From Rhynchopus sp. YZ270_cl-10 (lineage: Eukaryota > Euglenozoa > Diplonemea > Diplonemida > Diplonemidae), in NCBI GenBank assembly GCA_964035575.1, contig OZ037854.1, positions 1,240,001 to 1,304,000 on the forward strand: a stretch of DNA of 64,000 nt, read 5' to 3'. Under the pieces are notes generated by a model that was given only the letters and a program-made list of their open reading frames with translations, ran no database searches and had not been told where the DNA came from. Shown piece by piece: positions 1 to 11,132 of this stretch. The position numbers and the translations under genes were made by a program. Each line of letters begins with the position of its first letter. Position 1 is the first letter of the stretch.

Positions 1-308
1 GGATGGTATGTTAAGGGGAAAGAATCATCTGATGGATGATTTAGTATTTCAAAAGTTTTTTACACCCACAACACCACTACACAGGGGTCTTGGAATTGAC
101 CGTTTGACGATGATGCTCACATCGCAGATGAACATCAAGGAGGTGCTTCTGTTCCCCGCCATGAAGCCGCAGGGTATGTGTTTTTTTGTACCTCATTAAA
201 ATTTGCAATTTTTATTTTTAAAACACAGAGACCGCCGCCCCTGCCGGTAAGGACGTGCCCAAGAACGGTCAGGGTGCGCCTTCCCTGAAGGACGTTATCG
301 CCAAGTAG
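1..308 (+). CDS. KARS: Lysyl-tRNA synthetase, C-terminal exons (5' end outside window)
   Basis: Class II lysyl-tRNA synthetase, which charges tRNA-Lys in the cytosol and/or mitochondrion. Only the last part is present. Exon pieces are 1-5, 85-173 and 229-308. Introns 6-84 (79 bp) and 174-228 (55 bp) both start GTATGT and end ACACAG. Splicing 5 to 85 restores the motif 3 signature GWGLGIDRL, followed by TMMLT and then [13 protein letters not shown], which is diagnostic of LysRS. The spliced tail after FPAMKPQE is short (about 22 residues) and lysine/glycine-rich, as in eukaryotic LysRS. The alternative of reading straight through the introns puts stops or nonsense in both. The reading frame and both splice junctions are read directly; the family assignment is from the conserved motif. 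Confidence 0.9.
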
Positions 309-1142
309 AGCCTATCGCCGTTATTTTAAAAAAAGCAAAAATTTACAGGCCGGTACAAATGAGATTATCAAACATCATTTTCCCCCTTCCCCCCGCACAC
401 TCCTCCCCATTCCCCAAACCCCTGTTTTTGAGGAAATTCTTTGAAAACTAAAATAAAAAAGAATTGTGTGATTGCAGAGTGAATAGCGTTTTTTTTTTTT
501 TGGTGACATGTTTTTTTTTTCTGTTCGGAGTTTCACTTTGTTTCCCTACATTTTTTGTGTCCTCTTGTTGGGATATAATGAAAATGAAGGATAATTTCTT
601 ACCAAAAAATGTTTTGAACTAAGATGAGGAGAGTCAGCATTTTTACAAAATAAAAGGAGAGACAACGAACAAAAAAGACATGGTAAGGAGAGGGAAGATG
701 AGGGGGGATACTATATATCGTACCTAGAGGATTTCGGGTTGGTCAGGAAGAAAATGGAGAAGAAGAATTTTTAAAAAAACCTGATGTGTTTTTTTATAGG
801 GGTTTGCTGCGCTCTTTTGAACGTAGACGTCGCAGCTCCTTTTTCGCTTCAATTTTGTTTGGTTTTTTTTTTTATAGGATTGAAAAGAGAACACAAAAAC
901 GAAAAGAAAAAAAATGGACAAAAGAAACGGCAAAAACCGCATTTTTTTTTTTTTGAACAGAATTTTAGCAAAAAAAAAGACAAAACAAGACCTCTGGTAC
1001 AGATCTCAAGGATTCAAAAAAAAGAAGAATATATCCCATCCCCCTATCACCTCACGCTCTTTTCCCATCTTTTTCCAGCAGCAACGCTGCGGAGTAGCAT
1101 ATCACATCACCTAGTCCGAGTAAAACCCCTTGCGCAAAACGA
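309..1142. other. AT-rich spacer, no gene seen
   Basis: Low-complexity spacer with many T and A homopolymers. Short ORFs on both strands are rich in F/K and look like noise. A good pyrimidine tract followed by CAG ends at 1078 (see separate entry). Confidence 0.6.
1050..1078 (+). promoter_or_regulatory. Candidate 3' splice or trans-splice acceptor upstream of the coiled-coil gene
   Basis: Pyrimidine-rich run ending TTTTTCCAG at 1078, 64 bp before the first ATG (1143). No GTATGT donor belonging to this gene is visible close upstream. It could therefore be the acceptor of a 5' UTR intron or of spliced-leader addition. Inferred from sequence pattern only. Confidence 0.35.
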
Positions 1143-2906
1143 ATGGGCAAGAGGCTCACGTTGGTCTCCTTCTGCAGCTGTGCCGTCCTTTCAACAGGTC
1201 TCTCCGTCCCGCCTGTATCAGTGAAGCAAAGTGGATTTATTTTTGTCACAAAAGGGGGTTGGCATAATCATTTAACTCACACCACCCATGCAGGTGACCA
1301 GCGCACAGTGAATATGGCGTACCGCACGCCCCCGCCTGTTAGGGTGCACAGACGTCTCTCTCCGCCTGATCCGCAGACGTGGACTGCACGCAAAGGCGAT
1401 GTTGCGATTGAGTCGTCGTTAGGCGACGACGACCGCTCCCTTCCTGGAAGTCCACAGATGGTGCATCTTGTGTCACAGCCTGTGCAGCAGCGTGCTCCTA
1501 GCCTGCCGCAGGTGCCTCAGCTCAAATCTCCTGCATCGCCACCGAACATCAGAACGCCTGTTGCCGTGCCGTCTGTTGTTGCCGAGCCTGTTGCTGCAGC
1601 TCCTGCGTATGTGCCGCCATCCGCATCGTTGGCGCCAAGTGGCGTGCCGGTGTCAGTGGCACCGAACAACAACGAGGAGCTTCTGTCCTTAGTGGAGGCG
1701 TTGGGCACTGCTAAGGCAGACGCGTTGCACGCACAGAGGGAGAACGATCGTCTGCGGAACAGCTTTGTGACGACGTTGGCAGAGCGTGACATGCAGTGGG
1801 AGGCGAAGGTGCAGAGGGAGCGCCACCAGATCGCGACAGTGATTGACACCATCGAAGCTGCTGCAAGGCATGAACGGCGCACCGTGCAGGAGCACCTTGC
1901 GTCGCAGTCGCAAGAGAGCGCGCACAGCACCGATGTGTTGCAGAGTATGAACGTCAACGTCGAGTCTGCGTTGCAAAACATTGCATCAAAGTGCAGCACC
2001 CACGTCGCAGAGCTGCAGGGGCAGTTGGTGCGGCTTGCAGAGAACGCGCGTCAAGCAGTGGAGGACAGAGACAAAGTGATCAGTCTGAAGGAGCAAGAAG
2101 TGTTGCAGCTGTCCGAGCAGACCAAAATATACCAACAGCAGCAGCTGTCGCAGGTCATGGAGCAGTACCAGCAGCTGCAGTGCCAGATGCAGCTGCAGCA
2201 GGTGAAGCAGCAGAATGAGCGTTCACAGGGGCAGATGCAGGCACTCCAGGACACGCTGCAGCATCTGACAAGCGCGTCGTTCCTTTCGGGGCGGGGGTCC
2301 AACCCTGCAACACCTCCTGTCGCAACACCCCCAGTTGCTACGCCTCCTGTTGCAACAACACCACAGATGCAGACGTACCCCGACATGGCAACACCAATGC
2401 AGCTGCACCACAGCACAGCCTCTGCGTCTGTGAGTGAGGCTACTACGTCCCTCCCTAGCGTGAAGCAGAGCTGTCTGGATGCACATCCTTGGGGGAGGGT
2501 ACAGCCACAGCCGCAGCAACAACAGCAACAACAAAGCCAACCCTTCAGCACGGAGCAGCAGGTGCTACTGCAGAGGTTGTTACAGCAGGTCCCGCAACAG
2601 CAGCATTTGCAGCAGAAACACCTTGAACACCTGCAAAAGCAAAGCAACGCAATGGCGCTGCTCCAGCAGATTGCAGGTGAGTCCTCCCCACCCCTCACCC
2701 CGCACGCTCTGCCGCAGCGGAGCAACAGCATCGCATCGCATGCGTCAAACATGCTCACAGAGCAGGGCTTCTCACAGCTGCAACGCCGTGCACTCAACAA
2801 CATGGGGCAGAAGAAGCACACACCCCACGCCGCAGACCCTCCCCTGCGCAGCTCGCTCCGCGTCCAGAGACATCTACCGCCCCCTGCCGCCTTCGCAGAC
2901 CTGTAG
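1143..2906 (+). CDS. Q-rich coiled-coil protein of unknown function
   Basis: A 587-residue ORF that I do not recognise as a named family. Residues about 75-180 are rich in proline, serine and alanine, probably disordered. Residues about 180-375 are a long heptad-like coiled coil rich in E, Q, R and L (ENDRLRNSF, ERDMQWEAKVQRERHQ, VISLKEQEVLQLSEQ). This is followed by a short repeat of PPVAT units and then glutamine-rich runs (QPQPQQQQQQQ). The first ATG after the upstream acceptor-like site is 1143, which gives a hydrophobic N terminus. An in-frame ATG at 1314 (MAYRTPPP) is an equally reasonable start for a soluble scaffold-type protein. The 1198-1293 stretch is GT...AG bounded and a multiple of three, so an in-frame intron cannot be excluded. 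A structural or scaffold role is only inferred. Confidence 0.7.
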   Translation: MGKRLTLVSFCSCAVLSTGLSVPPVSVKQSGFIFVTKGGWHNHLTHTTHAGDQRTVNMAYRTPPPVRVHRRLSPPDPQTWTARKGDVAIESSLGDDDRSLPGSPQMVHLVSQPVQQRAPSLPQVPQLKSPASPPNIRTPVAVPSVVAEPVAAAPAYVPPSASLAPSGVPVSVAPNNNEELLSLVEALGTAKADALHAQRENDRLRNSFVTTLAERDMQWEAKVQRERHQIATVIDTIEAAARHERRTVQEHLASQSQESAHSTDVLQSMNVNVESALQNIASKCSTHVAELQGQLVRLAENARQAVEDRDKVISLKEQEVLQLSEQTKIYQQQQLSQVMEQYQQLQCQMQLQQVKQQNERSQGQMQALQDTLQHLTSASFLSGRGSNPATPPVATPPVATPPVATTPQMQTYPDMATPMQLHHSTASASVSEATTSLPSVKQSCLDAHPWGRVQPQPQQQQQQQSQPFSTEQQVLLQRLLQQVPQQQHLQQKHLEHLQKQSNAMALLQQIAGESSPPLTPHALPQRSNSIASHASNMLTEQGFSQLQRRALNNMGQKKHTPHAADPPLRSSLRVQRHLPPPAAFADL

Positions 2907-3198
2907 TTCTTTTTAAAAGTTGAGAGCCGTCTCTCCTTTTAGGGGATGCACAACCCCTGTACTTCACCTTTTTTACCCCTATTTTATCCCATTTTTTGTA
3001 TTTGTCCACACCCAATTTAGAACATTTTTTTTTGTACGGATTTCAAAAAAAAAAGGTCTCTTTTTTTCGTGAGCTGAGAAGAACGGTACCCCATACGGCC
3101 TTCCTCCCTCCTCCTCCTCCTCCTCCTCTCATCTAATTCAAAAATCTAACAATAAGTCACTTCACAACAGTACACCAAAAAAAAAATACACAAAAAAA

Positions 3199-4050
3199 AT
3201 GTCCTCAGCAAGCGAGGAAACTAGCACCTCAAGTGGAGAGCACAGTTCGGACCCTGTGTACGAGGATGGCGGGAGTGACGACGAGTCTTCCGAGGAGAGT
3301 GACTCTGACGAGGAAGACGACGACGATGCCGATGACATCATTGCCCCACGACGCGGCCGCCAGCAGGAGGACGTGGAGGTGCCTCTGATAGACGCCCTTC
3401 CTGTACGAAAGGGCAGGGTCGAAGCGATGCGCCGTATCGAAGCCTCCTCACGCAAACGCAAAGAACCCGACCATCTCTCAGACGAGGACAACACCCCCGT
3501 CGTTACACCACATGCACTTCCACCACGTAAGCGGAAAGTAGTGCTAGATGAACGGCCCATAGAGGACCGGCAGATGAGCGAATCTGAGGTTTTGTTTCTG
3601 TTGACTGGTATGCATGATTCAAAGGCGGCAGTACTCAAGGAGAGGAAGAAGGCATGGCGGAAGGCAGCCGGCGTGGAGATGCAGGCATGGTTGGCCGCGA
3701 AGGAAGCTGCACAGATGGAGAGTCTGAAAAACGGCACCTTCGTGGAGCAGACCTGGCAGATGCCTGCGTCAGGCCACGCATTGCCAAGCGCAGCGCCAAC
3801 CCGTGGAGGGAAGCTTGGTACTGAGGCTTCCCGCCGCAAGAACACCTACCAACAAGGCAAAGAGCGATGGGACGCACACATTAAGACGGACACCCATCTT
3901 GAGAAGGAGCTGGAGGACCATGGCGCCGGGCGGAACGCCTTCCTGCCAAGAATGGAGCTGACGCATAAGGCCCAAATGGCGAGAGAAGAGACACGAGAGT
4001 CCGGATACCAAAATAACAGAGACAGAGAACAACAGTCTGCCAGGAGATAG
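3199..4050 (+). CDS. Acidic, probably nuclear, hypothetical protein
   Basis: A 283-residue single-exon ORF, not recognised. Residues 1-48 are extremely acidic with serine (SSEESDSDEEDDDDADD). Basic clusters follow (KGRVEAMRR, RKRKE near 90 and PPRKRKVV near 112), which look like nuclear localisation signals. The middle (about 130-180) is predicted helical. The C terminus is charged and polar (HLEKELEDHGAGRNAFLPRM). Acidic N terminus plus basic NLS is common among chromatin, ribosome-biogenesis and transcription factors, but no diagnostic domain is visible, so I assign no function. The start follows a CTC-rich pyrimidine run and an A-rich leader, as at neighbouring genes. Confidence 0.75.
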   Translation: MSSASEETSTSSGEHSSDPVYEDGGSDDESSEESDSDEEDDDDADDIIAPRRGRQQEDVEVPLIDALPVRKGRVEAMRRIEASSRKRKEPDHLSDEDNTPVVTPHALPPRKRKVVLDERPIEDRQMSESEVLFLLTGMHDSKAAVLKERKKAWRKAAGVEMQAWLAAKEAAQMESLKNGTFVEQTWQMPASGHALPSAAPTRGGKLGTEASRRKNTYQQGKERWDAHIKTDTHLEKELEDHGAGRNAFLPRMELTHKAQMAREETRESGYQNNRDREQQSARR

Positions 4051-4277
4051 AAGAAAAAAAGGGAAAATACCTCCATAACAAGAAATGGGTCATATCTGCG
4101 GCATGCGGTGTGTTGCCGGGGAGGGGTAGAAAAAATGGGGTGGGTTATTAGAAAAAGCAGTGGACATTGTTTTCCACTCAAAAAAATTCAAAAAAAAAAG
4201 CGGCATTTTTTCTTTTTCAAACACCCCTTCATTCATCACCTATCAAAGGGAATATTATCAAAAGAAATATACACACA

Positions 4278-5981
4278 ATGCACGACACCTCACGTGTTGT
4301 TGTTGTGGGTGCAGGTCTGTCTGGTACGTTGCTAGCGATTCTTCTGAAGCGACGTGGCTTTGCGGTGTCTCTGTATGAGGCACGCGACGACCTGCGGCGT
4401 CAGGAGGCTGGCGTGCACCGGAGCATCAACTTGGTGCTCACATCCCGCGGCCGCTTTGCACTACGCTCCTTGGGCCTGGAGGATGAGGTGATGAAGCTTG
4501 TGGTCCCCGCCGTCGGACGTTGCATCCACAACCTGGACGGGACGGAGGTCATCCAGCCCTACGGCAAGGACGATAACGAGGCGAACTACTCCGTCTCGCG
4601 ATCGGGCCTGAACATCCACCTGCTTGACGTGGCGGAGCGTGAGGGAGTGCCGATCTACTTCAACCAGAGACTCACCAGTGCGGACCTGACGCGCAGGGAG
4701 TACACCTTCGAGGGTGCAGACGGAAGCAAGAAGACCGTGTCCACATACATGTGCTTCGGTGCCGACGGTGCCGCCTCCGTCACACGTCGCAAGCTCCTCC
4801 AACACCTCCTCGACGTGCCCATCACAGAGCTCGACACCTCTATGAAGCAGCATTATGAATGGGGTGGTAAGGGCGCGATCAAGCAGGAGGTGCAGCGTCT
4901 GGGGCTGTCGTACAAGGAGCTGAACTTCCCGCTCAAGGCGGATGGGTCGAAGCCGCTGGACACAAAGTATGTTTCCCCCTACAGAACCACCCCCCACAAC
5001 AACCAACCACAGCTACCTGCATATCTGGCCCAGAGGCTCCCACTTCCTGATGGGTCTCGCCAACCTTGACGGCTCCATGACAGGAACGCTGTACCTCCCT
5101 GACGACTCCGCACCGTCGGGCGATGGGGATGTGAACTTCAACAACATCACGACAGTTGCGCAGGGTGTGGCGTACATGAAGAAGTACTACAGCGACGCTG
5201 TCGAGCTCATGCCTGGGATGGAGAAGATGTGGGCGGAGAACCCACACTCGCTGCTTGCCACCGCCCGCGCGTCGCACTGGGTGTTCGAGGACAACATGTG
5301 CCTGCTGGGGGATGCTGCGCACGCTCTGGTGCCCTTCTTCGGGCAGGGCATGAACGCCTCTTTTGAGGACGTCTCCTACATCAACTATGTTCTGGACAAG
5401 TTCCAGATCACCCCAAGCAAGGGGGACTGGGGCAGTGCCCTCAAGATGTACCAGGCACTGCGCATCCCTGCGGGGCACGCGATCTCGGATCTTGCGATTG
5501 AAAACGCGTACGAGATGTCGGCGAAGGTGGGTGAGGCGGAGTTCCTGAAGCGTAAGGCCGTCGAGAACTACGTCGAGAAGCACATGCCCACGCTCTTCCG
5601 CAGCCGCTACTGGATGATCACGAACACGCAGATCCCGTACTACTGGGCGAAGGAGCTTGGGACACACCTCGACACTGTTGTCGCGGAGCTGACGAAGTCT
5701 GTTGAGTACGTCGATGGGCAGCCCATCCCAGACCTCCACTACGCACGTGTCCTCATCGCTAAGCATGTGACCCCCTACCTCGCGGAACATGGTATGTCAG
5801 AACAGAGATACTCTTATTTTATAGAAAAGTGAAGTTTTGAAAGAGGGTGCGTCTCTCAACTTCTCTCTTTTTTTTTCAAAACTTTTCTTACACAGAAATC
5901 ACCCTGACGGACCCCTGGAAGTTCTACGCAGAGAAGGAGGTGTCGATGGGAGGCCAGCCTGCTTTGAGATGCAAGCTGTAG
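4278..5981 (+). CDS. KMO: Kynurenine 3-monooxygenase (three exons)
   Basis: FAD-dependent hydroxylase converting L-kynurenine to 3-hydroxykynurenine with NADPH and O2, normally on the outer mitochondrial membrane. Exons are 4278-4966, 5013-5791 and 5896-5981. Introns of 46 and 104 bp both start GTATGT; phases fit and give 517 aa. Visible motifs are the N-terminal dinucleotide-binding loop VVVVGAGLSG (residues 7-16), the DG motif FGADGAAS (about 160), LHIWPRG just after the first splice junction, and LLGDAAHALVPFFGQGMNA (about 327-343, the GD/FAD-ribityl motif with the KMO-typical PFFGQGMN). The C-terminal hydrophobic anchor of animal KMO is not obvious, so membrane attachment is uncertain. 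The ORF could be extended upstream to 4167, but 4278 matches the family start. TDO of the same pathway lies at 38803. Confidence 0.93.
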
Positions 5982-7086
5982 GCTTTTTTGCTGATTTTTT
6001 CAACATAAAAAAACAACAAAATCTTTTTCCTTTGTTTTTTTTTTGCGTTACACTTCAATAGTGGCGCTGCGGGAGAGTTGGGGGGGTTTTTCCTTTTCCT
6101 ACGCACAGAGTACATCAAAGAATGTAGCATTTAGCTGTACGGTGTGTGGTTATACAGGAGGCAATGGCTTAGTAATATGACCGCTGTATATTAAGTCAGA
6201 TGTAAACCACGAAATGGATGTGGTACTGCATGGTTGGGTGTCCACCCCGGTCATCCGGTCATGCACCAAAGGTACACAACTTAAGTTCATCCCACCTCTT
6301 GGTCCACCTCTTTGTATAGTCTTCTGTGCTTGATGTTGAGTCGTTTAGAAAACCATCTCAGCTTGGTAGGTACACTTGGCTATAAAGCCCCACAACGATT
6401 TCACAAAACTGCAAAAATAAAATAGGGCGTGTTAGTGCATCGAAGCACTTTCTTTCTGAGAGGGGGAAAAAAAAAAATATACAGGCCGCTGGCCCTATCC
6501 ATATATTGTCAATGTATGTGGGGGTCATTCGTATTCTCCCGGTGCCTTTGGTTTGCTTTGCTCTGGTGGCTATTTATGCCATTTTTTTTCCTCTTCGTTT
6601 CGTCCTATGTTTGACAGTGTATACTATAGGAAAACCGCGTTCATTGCTCCTGTTCTTCCTTTCAGTGATGGGTGTTATGTGTCTCTTGTGAAGTGGTTGC
6701 TGAGATTTGTGTGCACCAAGTGGTGGCATTTATCTTTCACGTTTTTTTTTTCTTCTTTCTTGTTACGTTGCGGGTGGACTCGTGTTGATAACACGTCCCA
6801 TACTGCTCGGCGAACGCACAGCAATGATAAAATGATCTACGCAAAATACAAACGAAATATGATGGGGGTATTTTATTTTTGTGTAATTTTGGTGTTCCGG
6901 AGGGGGCCTATATTGAGGTGTCTTTGACAAAGGGCTTCAGGAGCACCAAATGTGTTTGTCCTTCTGTTCCGTCGTATGGTCTTATGATGGAATGCAGCAG
7001 GGCGTAGTGCAGAGTGTGATAGTGGTGGGTTTTATTAACTACACTCATCATTCAAAAGGAACATACTGAATACAAAAGTCTGACAA
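5982..7086. other. Spacer without a recognised gene
   Basis: About 1.1 kb of AT-rich DNA. ORFs at 6429-6927 are hydrophobic F/L-rich readings of T-rich DNA with no family resemblance. A short piece near 6203 (CAGATGTAAACCAC) recurs near 63838, and GTCATGCACCAAAGGTACAC near 6256 resembles a piece near 62542, so the spacer contains degenerate dispersed repeats. Confidence 0.5.
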
Positions 7087-9124
7087 ATGAGAAGGTGTGC
7101 TATGCTCGCAGTGGCGGCGCTTGCCGTGCACAGTGCGTCGGGGACGTCTGCGCCGTACTTCCACGCAACGGAGGGTGCCTTCGATGCGTGGATGGGTGCG
7201 GGTGGACAGCACCTTGGGGAGAAGGATTCGTTTCCCGAGATGCGGATGAAGATCGCACGCCGTGCGGCACAGTGGGGTGCGGAGCAGCTGAAGGATGTGG
7301 ACTCGATCTACAACATCAAGTCGTGGGTGGCGCGTGCGTCTGGCATTGGTATGTGCACACACAGTTTGTTTGTTTTGTTCTCCTGTTCTTGACACTTCTG
7401 CACACAGATGTGGGTGGTCTGCGTGACGACCTTGAGCGTATGGCAAAGGAGGATGACGTGGCGACCTTCATCAAGACCGCACACGAGGCGTCCAAGAAGA
7501 TGCACGCTGCACGCTCGGTATGCCTCACTCCCTCTCGCCTCTTCCCTCATTAACCCACCTCCTCTCCCTTCACGTGACCTGACAACAGACGAAGACTGTG
7601 ACCGGAGCCGACGACTACAAATTCTGGGGGTTCATTCCCCTTGAGAAGGGAAACATCCTCCCGAACGGTGTGCCTGTGACATGGGAGAACAAGGACTGCA
7701 AGAAGAACACCGCAACTGGAAAGTGGAACGCCGACAAGTCTGAGATTATTGTTGAGATCGAGTCCAGCGAGTGTGGTCTTCTCCACGTGGGTGACTTCTA
7801 CCTGCTTGCGACCACTGAGGGTGTGCACCCTGTGACAATCAACGACCTGTCGAAGTCGTCGACCACAAACTGGAAGCTGCACGACAACTCCACCGCAGTG
7901 CTGCACGACCTTGAGACCCGTGGTATCCGCATCCTTGCCATGCCCCACGACGAGGTGACCTGCCTCGAGAACCTCATGCAGACCATCGACCTCTTCCTCC
8001 AGCCCAACGTGGGCAAGTACCCCGACTACCCAACTGACGAAGCCATGAAGAAGAACGTCGACTTCCTGACCAGGTACACCCAGCAGCAGCCCTACATGGT
8101 GGAGCGCAAGTCGCGTGCCGCCCTTGACATCGACCCCGACCTGATCCAGACAGGAGACATGTTCGCCATCCTCCGTCTTGACGGACTGGACCCCATGATC
8201 GCCTGGGCGATGGGATCTGCTAATGGACACACAACGATTGCTATCCGTGACACGAACAACACCCTCCACGTCTGTGAGAGCACTGTCAAGAGCTCGTACT
8301 GGCCTGTGGACGGCATCCAGTGCACACCGTGGGCAACGTGGATGGAGTGGTCGACCGTGGCTGGGTACAACATGATTTGGGTGCCGATGGCCCCTGAGCA
8401 CCGTGCCAAGCTTGACCTGACCAAGATGTGGGACTATGCCAACTCGAACGTCGGTCTTGAGTACGGATTCACCACACTGCTGTGGGGATGGATCGACACT
8501 GTGCAGAACAACTACCCTTGCCTGCCCCCGGACTTCACTCACTGCCTTACCTACAACATCATGGAGGTGCTCTTCTCTGTTGGTCACCGTTTCGCACCCG
8601 AAGTTGTGGACATCATCTTCATGCAGGCGTGGAACAAGCGTGTCAACGCAACTGGAGTCGAACTCAGCCCCGAGGAGATCTTCATGAAGATGGACCAGGC
8701 GCAGATCCCCCGCGAGAACATTGCTGCCATGGTTGAGCAGGACTCGTGGAACTACACCATGAACCGCTACGGCAAGCCCACCACGGGTCGCTCGCAGGTG
8801 TGCTGTGTGTTCGTGTGCAACATGTGGAAGGCAGGTGGTCTGTTCGGTGAGCACGAGGTCAACTGTGGTGAGTTCGGACTCTTGGACGACTACAGTCTGA
8901 GCATCTACAACCCTGCCCTGACTGGCGACAACCGCCCTGAAGTGTGCAAGCAGGCTGACCCTGAGAACGAGCTGTGCCAGCTTGTGGGGCCGTACACGAT
9001 GACCCTGAAGCACTTCAACAAGTCGAAGCCCATCTACACCCACATGAACGAGCACTGTGAGTCCTGGACACCAGATGTTGGCCCGAACTACTGGCCTGCC
9101 GGAAAGCAAAACGGCACCTGCTAG
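7087..9124 (+). CDS. Secreted permuted papain-fold (NlpC/P60-like) protein, copy 1
   Basis: 635 residues from exons 7087-7348, 7408-7517 and 7589-9124 (introns 59 and 71 bp, GTATGT/GTATGC to CACAG/CAACAG). Residues 1-20 form a signal peptide (MRRCAMLAVAALAVHSASG), so the product is secreted or vesicular. About residue 313 GDMFAILRLDGLDPMI begins a region with GHTTIAI (His about 338) and HVCEST. Near 527 comes SQVCCVFVCNMWKAGGLFG. The order GD, GH, acidic, then a Cys in a helix is that of permuted papain-like enzymes (NlpC/P60, YiiX or LRAT type), so a cysteine hydrolase or acyltransferase is inferred. The C terminus HMNEHCESW with PNYWP is conserved in all three copies. Activity and substrate are unknown. 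Confidence 0.85.
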
Positions 9125-9613
9125 AACAAACCTCCCCCTCCCCCTTCTTCCCTTCCTCTGACTGAGCTACGTGTGTTTTGTGTTTATTCTTATGTGTGTC
9201 ATGTGCTGCAGCTTCCTTTTTTTACTATATGCGCGATCCGGGCACCGCTACATAGGTGTCCCAGAGATCATGCGCGCGCTGGGTCTATTTTATTTTTTCT
9301 TTTGTTTCCTCACAATACTACGTTCACGAGGTATCATTGCCTCACTGATCATTTGACAAAGACAGGTTTTCCCTTTTTTTGACTTGCACCCCCTGCCACT
9401 GCTTCACCCCCCCTTTGGCAGCAAAAGGACACAGAGCACTCTCTGCTCTTTCCCTCCTATCGCGAACAAATTAGCTGAAATAAATTGTCCAGCTTTTTTT
9501 TTGCCTTGTGGCTTTTGTATTTTTCGCCACATGCAAACAGAGCAAAAGTGTAGCACTTCCCGGGTGTTTTGCATTGATGCAAAGAAAAGGTAAATCCAGT
9601 TTTTTTTCAAAAA

Positions 9614-9662
9614 TAGTGGAGCTCATCCTCACTACTTTACAACCAAATTTTTCAAAAAAAAA
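9614..9662 (+). repeat. R1 short dispersed repeat
   Basis: Begins TAGTGGAGCTCATCCTC, continues to ACAACCAAATTTTTC and ends in an A run. This is the R1 pattern described under findings. Confidence 0.6.
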
Positions 9663-9665
9663 TTA

Positions 9666-9725
9666 CAGTGGAGTTTGCACAAACTGTGGCAACACTTTTT
9701 CGCCAACAATTTTTCAAAAAAAAAA
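9666..9725 (+). repeat. R1-like short dispersed repeat, diverged
   Basis: Directly follows another R1 copy. Starts CAGTGGAGTTTGCAC and ends CAACAATTTTTC plus an A run; the middle is diverged. Confidence 0.4.
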
Positions 9726-10208
9726 CCATTAAAGGAACTGCACGCTCCATAGTAGCCCTGCCCCCTTGCCCAATCCTATGCCCTATGTTCTCTCCTCCCC
9801 TCTCTGGAAAACAGCATGACACCCCACGGCGCGCGAGAACTGAAGGACGACCTAAGTCCTTCTTTACTAGTCTAAGCGTCGGCGCCCAAGAGTAACAAAC
9901 GCACGTCTGATATTTCGGCGTTGTGTCCAGCTTTTGGTGTAATGCTTCCACGCCACCCCCCCCCCCCCCCCTGCACAACTTTCCCCTCCCCTCTCCCTAA
10001 GATTGATTCTTTGTAATAAAAAAGGTAGTGAATCATCTGCGGGCTGTTATTGGGACTAAAAAAAAAGATAAAAATGAGTGGAGAACCAGAAGAAGATCCA
10101 ACTTCGCTCACAAAACAGAAGTCGTGTGTGGGAGAGAGGGTTAAGGGGGGGTATTGATTGTGTTGTGACAACAGAAGCTATGAGCTGTGGGAAGTGCATT
10201 TTTTTTTC

Positions 10209-10309
10209 GACCTGATTTTTTGCCTGAAATTTTGGTGGAGTTAAATGGAGTTTTTTTGGTGGTATTTAGACCACTTTTTAACACCAAATTTCAGGTAAAA
10301 TTCAGGTGG
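10209..10309. mobile_element. Fold-back (MITE-like) element, copy 1
   Basis: Terminal inverted repeats: the left end reads ACCTGATTTTTTGCCTGAAA and the right end reads TTTCAGGTAAAATTCAGGTG, with GGTGG/CACC further inside. A related element lies at 20594-20683. No coding capacity. Confidence 0.5.
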
Positions 10310-11132
10310 TTTTTGCACATTTTCATTTGTTTTTTAGGTTCCCTTTTTTTTGCGCACCTTTCGGTTCATTTTAAGCCTCATGAAGAGCAACGTTGCGGAC
10401 TGTGTTGATTCATGTATACTGTTTATGTTTCCGCCACTGTCTCTGAGTGAGAGAACTGTCAGGACGCGCGAGAAGAGGGGGGGGCGAGAGGCGGAGACAA
10501 CGCATTTTGTTCTTGTTGTTTTTTCGCGCCACAGAAGAAGAACCATCGTTTCTTTCCCTTTCCCTGGCCCTCTTTTCTTTACAAAGAAATTATGGTACCG
10601 GAAAAGGAACTGTGCCCACTCGCCTTCTGTCTTTTTCTTGTCTATTGAGTCACCCCTTACCCTCTGTACGCGCACTCTCTCATTTTCGATGTCCTTACTA
10701 CAAGATGTGTGTGCACAAGAGGCACATTCATCTGCAAAGTTTTTCTTTTTTCTTATTGATTCATATACTTTCAATTCTGTGAACTGAACGTATATGAATC
10801 TAATTTTTTTCTTCCCTCTCATCTTCCTCCCTCTCTGCGTTAAAAAGAAAGTATTGGTGCTAAAACTATGTGCCTGATGGAAGACTTGACTGTCATCATT
10901 GGCTCAAAAGCGTTTTATTTACCAAATTGTTTTTAGAAGAAAAAAATATTTTGAATTGTTGGGGTGGCGGGAGGGTTTGCCCTCACAACGATTCTACGTG
11001 TCTTTGTTTTCACGGTCCCCTATCCACGGTACTTACCTTTCCCTTCCTCAAAACTTACTGAAATACTTTATGTACAACTTTTGCCAAAGCCTTCCCACCC
11101 CTACATTGCATGCAATAGAAACAACAATACAA

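Larger units (their letters stand above)
9125..11132. other. Spacer with repeats, no gene seen
   Basis: About 2 kb between copies 1 and 2 of the secreted family. It contains two tandem copies of the R1 dispersed repeat (9614-9725), a C-run at 9957-9972 and a fold-back element (10209-10309). The last 50 bp before the copy 2 start are shared with copy 3. Confidence 0.6.

Noticed and set aside
1198-1293. In-frame GT...AG stretch as an intron of the coiled-coil gene
   Set aside because: The donor GTCTCT differs from the GTATGY seen in all other introns here; kept only as a possibility.
4167-4277. N-terminal extension of KMO
   Set aside because: It reads F/K/S-rich leader DNA and would place 37 residues before the dinucleotide-binding start, where family members begin.
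6429-6927. Hydrophobic overlapping ORFs in T-rich DNA
   Set aside because: F/L-rich translation of T runs, with no conserved motif or acceptor-like site.
7550-9109. 519-aa open frame on the minus strand opposite copy 1 (and similar long ones at 11571-13097 and 41920-43170)
   Set aside because: They lie exactly opposite GC3-biased genes, have no family motifs, start and stop with the coding block, and are V/R/H-rich. They are shadows of codon bias.
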